The notes below the pieces were generated by a model. It searched no databases and was not told the origin of the DNA. It saw nothing but the letters and a program-made list of their open reading frames with translations. From Engraulis encrasicolus (taxonomy: Eukaryota > Chordata > Actinopteri > Clupeiformes > Engraulidae), in the NCBI RefSeq assembly GCF_034702125.1, contig NC_085876.1, positions 9,474,116 through 9,538,115 on the forward strand: a stretch of DNA of 64,000 nucleotides, given 5' to 3'. Made by a program: the position numbers and the translations under genes. Shown in pieces: positions 1-11,175 of this stretch (within the stretch, counting starts at the first letter, position 1; each line of letters begins with the position of its first letter).

Positions 1-965
1 GACTTGGATATGAATGATTCTTAAACGTGATGTTCTGTTGTAACCTGAATCTGCTGGCTCCCCCAGACCTGATCCCTGTATCACCTGCAAATAATAATAA
101 TAATAACAACAATTTGTATAGCTATTCATGATACTCAAAGACGCTTTTCAGAAAAATGGCAAATGGAAGATTACAGAGTCAGCGGCCGATTACCACTCTC
201 TGGTATTACTTTCATATTTTCTTTCATATTACAGAAAGCCCACCCAATGTGACCTGATATTACACTTAATTCCTGAGAATTTGCTGTGTTTAACTGAAAT
301 GTACTGACATCAGTGAATGCAGCCCAACATGTGTTGTTTACTGAGGTAGAATACAGTAATATTCCAAATGTATTGATAATTTAATTTATGAGACTATTAA
401 AAAATAAAACCACCACTTAAGTCCATTTAGTCAGTCAGCATCATGTTGATAAGATATTACATGTTAACTTCTGAAGCACACTTCCAATACTCCACTAGAA
501 TACAGCCCACTATTCAGATCACAATCCACAGCAGAGAAACATACAATATGTCACATGTCCACAGTTGTCAGTTGTTGTTATTCCTTTATTTTCTCCGGTT
601 TCTTTCATCTTGCATGTGCATCAAAGCGGACACCCACGGGCGAACCCCAGGCAGACTCTCGCACCCTGACAACAAAGCAGTGAACTGAGCACCCTCCAAG
701 CAATTCCCTCAATGTTTCTTCATGGACTCTCCAGGGTTTTCCTTTTCTTCTTCTTTTTTTTCCCATCAGAAATCGTCTGAGGTGGAAATTTGGTCGTTGT
801 GTGGTTTTGCAGGGCGCTGGCTGGTGTGGTTGTTGTGTGATGTTTTGTGTTGTGGTTGTGCGGAGGTAGTGTGATTGTTTGTGTGTTGGTTGTGTCTTCC
901 TTGCTGTCAGAACTAAATGAAGAGCCCTCGTGTCATCTGAGAGGATGTGAAGGGGTCATGCAGCA
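1..965. other. No gene recognised
   Basis: Ordinary AT-rich sequence with a short AAT/AAC run near 90-112. The open frames here are short and show no recognisable domain. I see no repeat ends or splice-bounded coding pattern. Confidence 0.5.
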
Positions 966-968
966 TGT

Positions 969-1098
969 ACAAACACACACACACGCACGCACGCACACAC
1001 ACACACACACACGCACGCACGCACACACACGCTCGCTCTCACACACACACACACACACACACACACATGCTCGCTCACACACGCACACACACACACAT

Positions 1099-1155
<57 letters not shown>

Positions 1156-1179
1156 CGCTCACACACACACACACGCTCG

Positions 1180-1229
<50 letters not shown>
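969..1229. repeat. Compound CA microsatellite
   Basis: A roughly 260-bp CA-dominated array is interrupted by CG-containing variants (CGCACG, GCTCGCTCTCA). Every frame is open on both strands because the array contains no stop codons, so the long His/Thr or Cys/Val frames are artefacts. Confidence 0.95.
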
Positions 1230-1230
<1 letters not shown>

Positions 1231-1578
1231 AAGCCTCTGCACGTGTCAAATCTGCCTATGTGTAGGACCACAGCCCACAGGCAGAGGCTATGCACACGTC
1301 AACGCGTACCACAAAAAAATCCTGCATTTTGGAAGATAACTGGTTCGCGTCACTAGAGCTACAGCATGCAGAACAAAGAAGGCAAAACCGGTTCGTGACC
1401 AGACCCACGCGACCAGTGGGTCAATTCTCGCTGAACCATAATCAGCCCTTTACCCATTGGCTGCATGGGCTACACACAAACATGCCAGGTCAAACACACA
1501 CTGTACACACGACACAAGAGCCAACCTGCATGTGCACGTGCACACATTGACATGAGAAAAGAAAACATCCCATTCAGC

Positions 1579-1579
1579 G

Positions 1580-1614
<35 letters not shown>

Positions 1615-1617
1615 TCA
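1579..1617. repeat. CA microsatellite
   Basis: A short, nearly pure CA run lies between unassigned sequence and the minisatellite that follows. Confidence 0.9.
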
Positions 1618-1654
1618 CACCTGTCGTGCGGCATACATGAAAAAGAGTCAGCAG

Positions 1655-2200
1655 GTGTGTGAGTGTGGGGTGAGTGGTGGTTCCAAGGTGGCTGTGTGGA
1701 GGTTGTAGGTTGCAAGGTGGTTGTGTGTTGGTTGAGCGGTGGTTGTGAGCTTGTTGCAAGGTGATTTGTGTTGTGTCGAGGTTGAGGGGTGGCTGTGCGA
1801 AGGTTGAGGGGTGGTTGCAAGGTTGTTTGTCGTTGAGGGAGGTTGTGTGTTGATTGAGAGGTGGTTGAGGGGTGGTTGTGAGGTGGTTGCAAGGTGATAG
1901 TGTTTTGTTTTGCGAGGTGGTTGTTTGTTGGTTGAGGGGTGATAGTGAGCTCATTGCAAAGGCCATTTATGTTGTGGTTGCGAGATGGTGGCGTGTTAGT
2001 TGAGGGGTGATTGTGAGTTGGTTGTGAGGTGACCGTGTTGTGGTTGCAAGATGGTTTGGTTGAGGGGAGGTTGTGATCTCGTTGCAAGGTGATTTGTGTA
2101 GTGGTTGCGAGGTGGTTGTGTGTTGGTTGTGTTTGTGTTGTGGTTGCGAGGTGGTTGTGTGTTGGTTGTGAGGTGTTGGGGAGGGTGGAGAGACGGGGGT
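1655..2200. repeat. GT-rich minisatellite
   Basis: About 545 bp of degenerate tandem units built from GTGGTTGCAAGGTG, GGTTGTGTGTTGGTTGAG and GTTGTGAG words. Unit length varies (about 35-60 bp), with blocks reused in different orders. The strand is strongly biased to G and T. The antisense frame is open as a Thr/His/Asn/Gln/Pro repeat because of this composition and is not a believable protein. Confidence 0.85.
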
Positions 2201-2389
2201 GCAGGTGCAAAAGAGTGACAGAGTGGAATGAATAAATGACAGAGAGAGAGAGAAAAATCATATGAAAGAGAACAGGTGTGAAAAAAGAGCATGATAGTGA
2301 GAGGAGAGAGGTGTAGAAAAAGCGAGCGAGCAAAGCGAGAGAACATGTACAAGAGAGAAAATGTGAGAAACGCTGAAGGTGAGAGAGAG

Positions 2390-2394
2390 AGGAA

Positions 2395-2480
<86 letters not shown>

Positions 2481-2559
2481 ACTATAGGGAATCCAAGGGT
2501 GAGAAAGAGAGGGAGAGAGCAAAAGAATGAGAGACAGAGAGAGAACATAGGAGAGCAAG

Positions 2560-2630
<71 letters not shown>

Positions 2631-2634
2631 GATA
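2390..2634. repeat. GA microsatellites (two arrays)
   Basis: Two GA dinucleotide arrays (about 2393-2479 and 2561-2628) are separated by GA-rich degenerate sequence. The upstream 2230-2390 is also purine rich. Confidence 0.95.
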
Positions 2635-2649
2635 TCTAGCTGAAGACTG

Positions 2650-2815
2650 AGAAGAGAAGAGAAGAGAAGAGAAGAGAAGAGAAGAGAAGAGAAGAGAAGA
2701 GGAGAGGAGAGGAGAGGACAAGGGATGAGAAGAGAAGAGAAGAGAAGAGAAGAGAAGAGAAGAGAAGAGAAGAGAAGAGAAGAGAAGAGAAGAGAAGAGA
2801 AGAGAAGAGAAGAGA
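2650..2815. repeat. GAGAA pentanucleotide microsatellite
   Basis: A tandem AGAAG/GAGAA pentamer with a short GGAGA-variant block at about 2700-2715. Purine-only for over 160 bp. Together with the adjacent GA arrays it makes a polypurine tract of nearly 600 bp. Confidence 0.95.
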
Positions 2816-2879
2816 GAAAAAGCCAGTGGACCCCATCTGCTGGGCCGTAATGACTGTGCTATTTGGAGGCTGGGAGCAG

Positions 2880-2945
2880 GGAGAGAGGGGAGCAGGGGAA
2901 GAGGGGAGCAGGGGAGAGAAGGGAAGGGAAGAGAAGGGAAGGTGG
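2880..2945. repeat. GGGA-rich purine repeat
   Basis: Irregular GAGGGGAGCAGG and GAAGG units, probably drift products of the neighbouring purine arrays. Confidence 0.6.
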
Positions 2946-3071
2946 GTCTGGTATGGAGCAGCTGCTATCGCTCCCCCTGACCTTTTAGCGTTCCTCCCTC
3001 TCGCCGGCTGACAGATGTGTCAACTCGATTATTTCAAAACAGCCCCGGATAAATAAGCGATTGGGAGCATG

Positions 3072-3125
3072 TGTGTGTGTGTGTGTGTGTGTGTGTCTGT
3101 GTCTGTGTGTGTGAGTCTGTGTGTG
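3072..3125. repeat. GT microsatellite, imperfect
   Basis: GT run with GTCT interruptions. Confidence 0.9.
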
Positions 3126-3253
3126 ATGGGGGGTGGGGTGGGGGTTGGTGGTTATGGGGTGGTGACCTGGAGCTATAGAGCAAAAATGTTGTTTTGCTAC
3201 TAGACACAAGTACACACATACAGTGCAGATGCGCGCGTGCATGTGCATGTGCA

Positions 3254-3408
<155 letters not shown>

Positions 3409-3644
3409 AGACCCACACCCTGCACCTGGCTTACACACATTTTTACAATCATTATTTTAACAATATTCCAGTATCCCCCTCACATTAGCCTTCGTATGTT
3501 GTTGTGCTTGCCTGTGTTAATCTAAAAAAAATCATATTTTGTTATTTATGTTGTCAGTGTTTCTGCCTTGGTGAACTGAAAAAAAGGTTTGCCAGAAGGA
3601 GGACAGCTGAGGGGACAGTTGAGGTGAGGTGACCTACATGCCCT

Positions 3645-3775
3645 TACACAGGGGCGGATTATGATTCCATGAGCCCCTAGGCAAACAGAAAAAAGAAAGG
3701 CCCCCCATCCTTGGGTGTTGCTAGTGTACAAAACGATTCAGGGGTTTAGGCCATATGTGAGAGTCTATGGTCTTG
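3645..3775 (+). mobile_element. GGCCCC-type MITE, left part
   Basis: Matches the reverse strand of 57757-58040: the same order of blocks, GGGCGGATTATGA, TCCATG, GCCCCT, AAAGGCCCCCC, TGGGTGTTGCTAG and TTCAGGG. The rest of this copy appears near 5655-5725, so the copy looks split by the element at 3810-5169 plus extra sequence. Confidence 0.6.
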
Positions 3776-4049
3776 GGGGGTATGGGGGGTAGTTGTCTGA
3801 TGTGAAAATGGTAACACTTTCTATAAAGCCCATATCTATAGCGCATTATAATGCACATTATAATTACTTACAACGCATTATGACTACACCCATGATGTTT
3901 AATGATGTGTTATGTTAACAGTAACGAATAACCATGAATCTATCTTATAATGCTTTATAAATCCAAGGGTGTCATGAGTGCTCGTGACTGGATATAAACT
4001 ACAGGCTGCCTGATGGGGCTTATAGTACATTACGATGCATTATAGATGT

Positions 4050-4331
4050 TTATTATATGGTTGTGACGTCATCTGTCGAATGCTCCATTCATTTCAACGC
4101 GCAGCAACAATCCTAACATTAAATAGGTCTAAAGAAATGTCCCCGCCATGTGTGAATCATTTAAGTATATCCATATAATAAGCGGGTTAACTTTCGGCGA
4201 GTCGGTCGCTTTGTGGAATAGCAGCACTTCAGAGAGAACAAGACCCCTCCGCTCCGCGTCGGGGTCTAAAGATTCTCTCTGTCGTGCTGCTATTCCACGG
4301 TAGCGACCTTCTCGCCGAACGTTAACCCTTA
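4050..4331 (+). mobile_element. Nested TGACGTCA/GTTAACCCTTA element, internally deleted copy
   Basis: Begins TTATTATATGG...TGACGTCATC and ends CGCCGAACGTTAACCCTTA. It contains a roughly 150-bp hairpin: GGGTTAACTTTCGGCGAG facing CTCGCCGAACGTTAACCC around GACCCCTCCGC. It lacks the roughly 200 bp after TTTCAACG that fuller copies carry. Confidence 0.7.
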
Positions 4332-4670
4332 CGTATTATACAGTGCATTATAGATGCATCCATATGAACTTCACTTTACTTAGAGCACACATTGACCACT
4401 TATGATCTCACATGAAGCATTATAGCATCTTATGAGCCCTTATGACAGTTTATCATCCAGGTCTGTGCATAGAGGGGTATAGGTGCTCATAATGTACTAT
4501 AAGCCCCATCAGGCAGCCTGTAGTTTATAGCCAGTCATGAGCACTCATGACACCCTTGGATTTATAAAGCATTATAAGCTAGATTCATAACTGTTAATGT
4601 AAAGCATCATGAAGCATTATGGCTGTAGTCATAAGACGTTATAAGTAATTATAATGGGCGTTATAATTTG

Positions 4671-5129
4671 TTATTATTATATGGTGTGACGTCATCGGTC
4701 GAATGCTCCATTCGTTTCAACGGGGCTCCCCAACGTTCGCACGTCTGTTATTTTTCGATAACGGACGGGTTGGTCTATAACAGACCGCTGTGAATGGCAA
4801 CAAGACTTTTCACTGCTAAAGCGACTTTTCAACAAGACTAATCAGCTGCTGTGATAGACAACACCTGTTGTCCTGGCTACCTAGCTGTTGCCTAGCGGTG
4901 TTCCACAACGGCACTGTTTTGTTTTGCGCAGCAACAATCTTAACATTAAATAGGCCTAAAGAAATGTCCCCGCCATGTGTGAATCATTTAAGTATATCCA
5001 TATAATAAGCGGGTTAACTTTCGGCGAGTCGGTCGCTTCGCTTCGCCGCTTCGCGTCGGGGTCTTAAGATTCTCTCTGTCGTGCTGCTATTCCACGGTAG
5101 CGACCTTCTCGCCGAACGTTAACCCTTAC
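4671..5129 (+). mobile_element. Nested TGACGTCA/GTTAACCCTTA element
   Basis: A longer copy of the same family as 15491-15966 and 16494-16982. It carries the CAACGTTCGCACGTCTG and GATAACGGACGGG internal blocks and ends at GTTAACCCTTA. Its hairpin arm is shortened compared with the other copies. Confidence 0.75.
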
Positions 5130-5169
5130 TGAATGCGCTTATAATGTGGGCTTTAAGTAAAGTGTTACC

Positions 5170-5650
5170 TGTATTTCTTAAAAGTGCATAAATCCTAGTG
5201 ACGTGAATGATAAAATCCACAACTTTGCTCTTTTGGCGTTCAGCTCCCTCTATTTTGAAGAGGCTTTTCCAATGTTCACACAAGTGAATTATTTGCCTGT
5301 CCAAACCTTTCATCTGAATAATCTCATCATTTATCTGCAGTCCCATTCATTGTTTTCACTGGTTATGCCAGCATGATATTTTACAATCAGCTAACAGCTA
5401 GTTTTCAGCAAGCTGCTGCTTAGTTAGCCAACGAAAGGGAATGGGTCTCGTTCTGCTGTAGCCTAGAAATCTAGACGCCCCTAGCGGCTACTACTTCCAG
5501 AGCAACAAGCATGCGGCGCCAATAGTCAAAACTGCAAGTGCTGTATATCGAGCTTGGGCCACCAGATTGCCATGTTCGCAATAACAGATCAGTCAAGCAA
5601 AACCTTCAGTTGCCAGCCACAAAAGTTGCATAGTATTTTCTGGAAATATA
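5170..5650. other. No gene recognised
   Basis: Unassigned sequence between repeat pieces. A 75-codon antisense frame at 5119-5346 has no recognisable domain and overlaps the repeat end. Confidence 0.4.
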
Positions 5651-5654
5651 GTGA

Positions 5655-5725
5655 CTAGAGCTTCAGGGCCCCCTTGGCTCTTGGCCCCCTGAGCCTGGGC
5701 CCGGTAGGTCCGTGCAGTTATCTGT
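5655..5725 (+). mobile_element. GGCCCC-type MITE, right part
   Basis: Matches the reverse strand of 57757-57840: CTTCAGGG, GCCCCCTTG, CTCTTGG, GGGCC, CGGTAGG and CCGTGCAGT in order. This is the missing end of the copy that starts at 3645. Confidence 0.6.
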
Positions 5726-5844
5726 CCTTGGAGCAATGAAGGGTGGTTAGGTGAGGGAGCAGGTGGGCTGTGGGAGGCCTCTGGGTGTACTGCAGAGGGA
5801 TACAGTGGTGGTCTGGCGGGGGAAGGTAGGAGATATGGAGGTGA

Positions 5845-6084
5845 TGTGTGTGCGTGTGTGCGTGTGTGTTTGTGTGTGTGTGAGTGTGAGTGTGTGTGTG
5901 TGTGAGTGTGAGTGTGTGTGTGCGCGCTTGCAGGTTTGTCGTAGAGGGGGGAAAGTGTGACTGAGTTACTAGGGCCCCATGTATAGTATAGGGGGCCCAC
6001 AAAGTGCCTGATTTTTGTCAATGTATGGTTGGGGCGGTCCATTGGCGCTAATCGTACATAGGGCCCACAATTTGCTGCTACGCC

Positions 6085-6159
<75 letters not shown>

Positions 6160-6160
6160 G
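5845..6160. repeat. GT microsatellites flanking a GGGCCC remnant
   Basis: GT arrays at about 5845-5930 and 6088-6155. Between them, 5975-6085 holds GGGGCCC and GGGGGGCCCAC blocks and ends CTACGCCCCTG. It looks like another decayed GGCCCC-type element, and the second GT array starts directly at its end. Confidence 0.6.
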
Positions 6161-6385
6161 TGTGCGAGCGAGAGGGGCGGCTTGGCTCAGGTGTGTTTGT
6201 GGAGGAGTTGAATGGATTCCCTTTGCCATTTGGATCACAGCTAAGGAGCATAGCCATGACAGCAGGGGTCCTTCTGTTTGTGTGTGGGGGGGGGGGGGGG
6301 GGGCACAGGTGTGCAATATGGAATAGGTTTGGTGTGTGTGTACTTGTGTGTAGGCATGAGCATGTGTGTGCAATTTTGAATGGGT

Positions 6386-6408
6386 TCAGTGTGTGTGTGT
6401 GTGCATGC

Positions 6409-6443
<35 letters not shown>

Positions 6444-6458
6444 AGTGTGTGTGTGTGT

Positions 6459-6542
<84 letters not shown>

Positions 6543-6637
6543 CTGCGTGTGTGTGTGTGTGCATGCGTGTGTGTGTGTGTACATGCATGCATGTGTGTGT
6601 GTGTGTGTGTGTGTGTGTGAGTGTGTGTGTGCGTTGA
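6386..6637. repeat. GT microsatellite, long
   Basis: About 250 bp of GT with GC and GCAT interruptions. A 17-19 bp poly-G run lies just upstream near 6285. Confidence 0.95.
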
Positions 6638-6782
6638 GGTGGGGGTTAATTGACTCAGTGAGTGATTGGAGGACAGTGAAGAGGCGAGCTGCAATCAGGG
6701 CGGCCCTGATGGAGTTTGATGCCTCTCTAAATAGTTTTCAAATGGAGCACCAGGTGCTGTTTTCAAGCAATACCCAGGCCGT

Positions 6783-6930
<148 letters not shown>

Positions 6931-6998
6931 CGGTGATGTTGTTTGGGCAGGTGTGTAATATAGGACCAGGGTTGGAGCTATGGGTTATTTTGAAATAT

Positions 6999-7098
<100 letters not shown>

Positions 7099-7294
7099 AG
7101 ACCTTGAGGGGGCCTGTGGTCTCTCCTTAGTGCTCTTGAACATAACAGACAGATTTTACTCTGCACATCACAGTGACTTCTGGAGGACATGACGCCAGTG
7201 AGCCAATAGTTGCTCTGGACCAAGTACACTGATGGATGACAGGACACCTTCGAGACACCTTTCTTATTTATCCTGTTCCATGAGGACATAAAAC

Positions 7295-7330
7295 ATCAAT
7301 AAAATACAATACAATACAATACAATACAAC
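7295..7330. repeat. ATACA pentanucleotide tail
   Basis: AATAAAATACAATACA repeats follow TGAGGACATAAAAC. This resembles the short-repeat tail of a LINE or SINE, but no body is recognisable upstream. Confidence 0.5.
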
Positions 7331-7332
7331 AC

Positions 7333-8115
7333 GTACATGGGGTTGGACAAAATAAATGAGACACCTGCCATTTTAGTGTGGGAAGTTTCATGGCTCAAGT
7401 GGACAAGCCTGTTGGCCAATCTTCATTAATTGCACATTGCACCAGTAAAGCGAAATGTGTCAATTAGCAGGGTAAGAGCTAGCCTGGTTCACACCAGATG
7501 GTGTGTGTGTAGCTTTGGCGCCCCCTGGCGGAGAAGAGCTACACACACTACCGTCTGGTACACAGCCATAGAGCACGCTCCGTCTCCAACCAGAAAATAG
7601 ACAGAGCATTTATTTCTTAAATATAAACGGTAACTCACATTGAGGAGTCACAAGACAGATTAGAGACTATATTGACTCTTTAAAGATTAACAGGAAGGTT
7701 TTTGAAGGAATTTGTTGGTGAGGAGGCCGTGCAGAAGCAATAAATTCTCAGCCTATTTTCTGGTTGGAGACGGAGCGTGCTCTATGGCTGTGTACCAGAC
7801 GGTAGTGTGTGAAGCTCTGCTCCGCGTGGGGGCGCCGAAGCTACACATACACCGTCTGGTGTGAACCAGGCTAGGTAAGAACACAATTTTTCTCAAAATT
7901 GTGCAATGCACACACCCACACAGCATTATGGGTGACATATCGGAGTTCAAAAAGGAGAAATTCTTGGGTGCGTGTGTAACTGTTGCATCTTTGACCGAGA
8001 CAGCAAGCCTTTGTGATGTGTCAAGAGCCACGGTAGGCTATCCAAGGTAATGTCTACATACCACCAAGAAGGATGGACCACATCCAGCAGGACTGACTGG
8101 ACTCAAGAGGAAGCT
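7333..8115 (+). pseudogene. Broken Tc1-like transposon with transposase N-terminus
   Basis: The left part starts with the Tc1-type end ACATGGGGTTGGACAAAAT and is interrupted at 7480-7873 by a MITE. After it, 7928 opens an ATG frame reading MGDISEFKKEKFLGACV, then a helix-turn-helix segment (ETASLCDVSRATV), matching the DNA-binding N-terminus of Tc1 transposases. The frame is lost after about 37 codons. A +1 frame continues with SKVMSTYHQEGWTTSS, the usual next segment, so there is at least one frameshift. The catalytic DDE domain is absent and sequence homology fades by about 8115. It encodes no active enzyme. Confidence 0.75.
7480..7873. mobile_element. TAGCCTGG MITE with 9-bp target duplication
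   Basis: A 394-bp element with long imperfect inverted repeats: the left end starts TAGCCTGGTTCACACCAGA and the right end mirrors it, ending GAACCAGGCTA. The arms extend at least 120 bp (CGGAGCGTGCTCTATGGC on both). Flanks are GGTAAGAGC (7471-7479) and GGTAAGAAC (7874-7882), a 9-bp duplication with one mismatch. No coding capacity. It sits inside the Tc1 relic. Confidence 0.9.
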
Positions 8116-8159
8116 GCATGTGTGGATTACCTCGATTAGTTTGCGGAGGCGAGAGAGAA

Positions 8160-8190
8160 GGAGAGAGAGAGAGAGAGAAGGAGAGACTGT
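8160..8190. repeat. Short GA run
   Basis: GAGAGAGAAGGAGAGA purine run downstream of the Tc1 relic. Confidence 0.8.
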
Positions 8191-8285
8191 GATTGTGGAA
8201 TCATGTGCGTGTCTATCTGTTCAAAGCGAGGGCATACAGGTGGCAAACGCACGCTGAGCAAAACAAGCCAATACGCTTTCAGTGT

Positions 8286-8603
8286 GGCAGGCTTGGGCAA
8301 GCGGTTAAGGCGTCAGACTTGTAGCCCAAAGGTTGCTGGTTCGACTCCCAACCCGCCAAGTTGGTGGGGGGAGTAATTAACCAGTGCTCTCCCATCCTCC
8401 TCCAAGACTGAGGTACCCTGAGCATGGTACCATCCCACACTGATCCCGCTGCACTGCACATGGTACCATCCCGCCGCACTGCATGGGTGAGGCATAAATG
8501 CAATTTCGCTGTGTGCAGTGAACACTTGTGTGCTGTGGAGTGCTGTGTCACAATTGGAGTTGGAGTTTCTCAGTTGGACTTTCACTTCACTTCATCTTTA
8601 GCC
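8286..8603 (+). mobile_element. tRNA-derived SINE
   Basis: The head looks like a tRNA (Leu/Ser type): GGCTTGGGCAAGCGGTTAAG as box A region, then box B GGTTCGACTCC near 8338, closing with CCCGCCA. The body carries two GGTACCATCCC repeats. The 3' part ends GGAGTTGGAGTTTCTC then TTTCACTTCACTTCA, a typical fish SINE tail. Not a functional tRNA gene, because the acceptor stem pairs poorly and a SINE body follows directly. Confidence 0.8.
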
Positions 8604-9900
8604 TGATTATCAATAAGTGCATTCGAGTAGTCGTCAACACATGCATGCGCATTTAGACAGCAATGCACTCTGGATGAAAATGCTGCATGACGTTAGATTT
8701 CCTGTCAAACTTCGAAATTTCGGTGATGTTGCGTCGACGAGGTGACATGTCACATGGTGTCAAACTATCACGGCATGAATGCGACTGCAGTCAGATCTTG
8801 CAACCTCTGCAAAACGCTCTACAGTCTACAGACCGCCTCCGAGGTCACGCGCCCATGAACTGGTTGGTCAACAACTCACATGTGTATATGAGTCTTGTCT
8901 CACACCTCTACACAAGTTTGCGCAGGTCCCCACTTCAGCTCCTCCTCGCTGCCTGTCCCCCCACTCCTCACACGTGGTGTGTTAGTAGAGCAAACTGATG
9001 CGAGCTCATCGTCTCGTTCATATTTGTGGCCGACTTTAAATGCGCTTTATTTAATAACATCCACATCGTGACAACAAGTTCTTGCTCACGTGCTTCGCCA
9101 ATGTTGGTCGACAGTAACAAAGCCGTATGGGGCTATTAACGGTTGCAACGCTGAAGGTGTTGCGTCACTAGGAGGGCGCGGCCTGTCTACCTCATTTGAC
9201 CCTCTCTGATCGGACCGTCACAGTTATCGGCAAGGAGAGTAGATATACAGGAGGGCTTACTGACGTCATAACAGCGTAGTACGAAATGATGGCGAGGGGA
9301 GTACGGAAATCTTCTTCTTCTACGGTCAGTATTGGAAGCATCAGAGAAGCATGTAATGCCACTTCCGCGAGGGTCAGAGTGTGGAACAGGTCATAGGACA
9401 GCGTGAATGTTTGTCAGCTGTCCTTAATTACCCCCTGCAATTACTGCTGACCAACAGCTGCAGTTAATTTGGCCACAAACTGAACAGTGACAACCGGATA
9501 TCCTCTTTCCGGATTTTGCGGAGTACGGATATTGGTTGCGTTCGGATCGGAAGGCAGTGACTCGATGACTCCCCTCCTACATGAACAGGTCTCTGATCAG
9601 ACAGGTGAAGTTAGCTGATGAGGCGGTCGTTTCGAACGGCACTAACTAGTGCGCTGCCCTGCGCATTTGATCTTACAGCGATTCCATGGCGGGAGTTGCG
9701 TTCATCACGTTAGCGCTTAGCTTACGCATGCTATTTGAACGGTGAATGACCGCCAGACGGCGGAATCGTAAAATAGGCTATAAATAGATCTAGCGACGAC
9801 ATATTTAGATACTACAATGTTGATTTATCGCTTCAATTCTCAACATCTGTGTACATAAGTGTCAGAATAAAGAACATTATAAGGTGGTAGCTTGGGGTAG
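8604..9900. other. No gene recognised
   Basis: About 1.3 kb of unassigned, moderately GC-rich sequence. The 103-codon frame at 8687 has no domain I recognise. No repeat ends identified. Confidence 0.4.
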
Positions 9901-9908
9901 TAGCCTAG

Positions 9909-11167
9909 CAGGGGCGGAGTGGGGGGACTTTTCCCACCGGGAGAATTTTCCCCTTGGCGGCCCTTTTTACACCCCAACGCGAACAACATGATTCCCTCAC
10001 CAAAAAAGACAAAAACCACGAAATCTACAGTGTAATACATGTGGACATTAGTGTTGTCAAAATATCACTCTGAAGTGGAGAATTGTAGCCTACACCTTGA
10101 TGAAATTGGCCTACACAGCCATCATCACAGTCCAAAGCGTTCACCATAGAATTAGTTGCAGGTAAGGCTACATCACTCTACTGTTCCATGAAAATGTGCA
10201 CTCCACTGTCATTTTGACAGTTTGTAGGCCTATTGAAATATTGTTTAAGGAAGACAGGATGAGCACAGGCATGCAGTTTTGAGTGTGGGGATTTTTAGAA
10301 GAGTAGGCTATAGCCTACAAAAAGTCTGTCTATTGTGCAATAAACCCACCATGCAGCAAATGAGCCAAACCTACTTCAAAAGCACAACCATAAGTCAACA
10401 AAATGAATAACCAAACGGTGTAGGCCTACCTTAAAACGCTGTCTTCATCGCAGCAAATGTCTTTGTTTCTTGCAATTACTCCACTTTAATCCACAGTTTA
10501 CACACCCAGCACTGCTCACATCAGAATCTTGTGTGTGGTAATTATTTTGTTCCATTTCTTCAGACATTACATAGGCTACATCCTAAATGTGCCACATATA
10601 AATATATGTATGATAATAATATTATTTCGACTATAAGGAGATATACCGGTAGTTCTAACAAATCAATGTAATCAAAATTGCTTCCGTGGTACTTAGCTGC
10701 AGTTCACTTCCGTACCACTTGGTGGAGTCTGTACGTAACCCAAGTCAATAACCACAGAACAAGTGAATCTGGACTGGCAGACTGTAAACTTTAACAGTCA
10801 TGTGGAAATCTGAAAATAAATAGGCTTTGATTAATCGAGTTGAGCACTGTGCAGAGCAAAAACAAATTCCTTTTATTTGTGACAACCAATGATCAATAAT
10901 GCTTGAACATCCAAAATATAAATGATACCGAAAGGCCACATGAAAATTATCAGTAGAGAAGGGGTGTGGTCGTCTGGTACATGGTATGTATTTCGGCGGG
11001 TCAATAACTCTTTAATGAAGTTGTGAAAAGCAGTCAAGTTAGCTTAAGCAAAATTAATCAAGAATCTTTAGGGCCGGCTGAGGAAGTCAAACGGCCGCGA
11101 AACTATATTTCGTGGCCGCGGCCCACCGGGACAAGTCCCCGATCTCCCGATGGCCACTCCGCACCTG
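9909..11167. mobile_element. hAT-like non-autonomous element
   Basis: A 1259-bp element whose ends are inverted: CAGGGGCGGAGTGG on the left, CCACTCCGCACCTG on the right, each followed by CCCACCGGGA and GTCCCC blocks. Flanks TAGCCTAG (9901-9908) and TACCCTAG (11168-11175) match at 7 of 8 bases, as expected for a hAT target duplication. The interior has no transposase and is AT-rich. Confidence 0.8.
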
Positions 11168-11175
11168 TACCCTAG

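Larger units (their letters stand above)
3810..5169. mobile_element. GGTAACACTT inverted-repeat element (non-autonomous)
   Basis: The ends are inverted repeats: left GGTAACACTTTCTATAAAG, right ending GTAAAGTGTTACC. Internal arms rich in CATTATAA and TTATAAGC words also mirror each other (about 3830-4040 against 4430-4680). No transposase. The terminal GGTAACACT is shared with 13169-17090 and 62584-62876; the first of those has an 8-bp target duplication, suggesting hAT-like chemistry. Here the flanks do not show a clear duplication. Two copies of a second element lie inside. Confidence 0.7.

Noticed and set aside
847..1356. Long His/Thr and Cys/Val frames over CA and GT arrays (also at 3034-3525, 5969-7130, 44731-45783, 46341-46752 and 52664-53045)
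   Set aside because: Produced by stop-free dinucleotide repeats on both strands; no domain, no start context.
1470..2558. 362-codon antisense frame
   Set aside because: Low-complexity translation of a minisatellite and GA arrays.
8286..8360. Functional tRNA gene
   Set aside because: Box A and B are present but the stems pair poorly and a SINE body follows. The same applies to 31170-31240.
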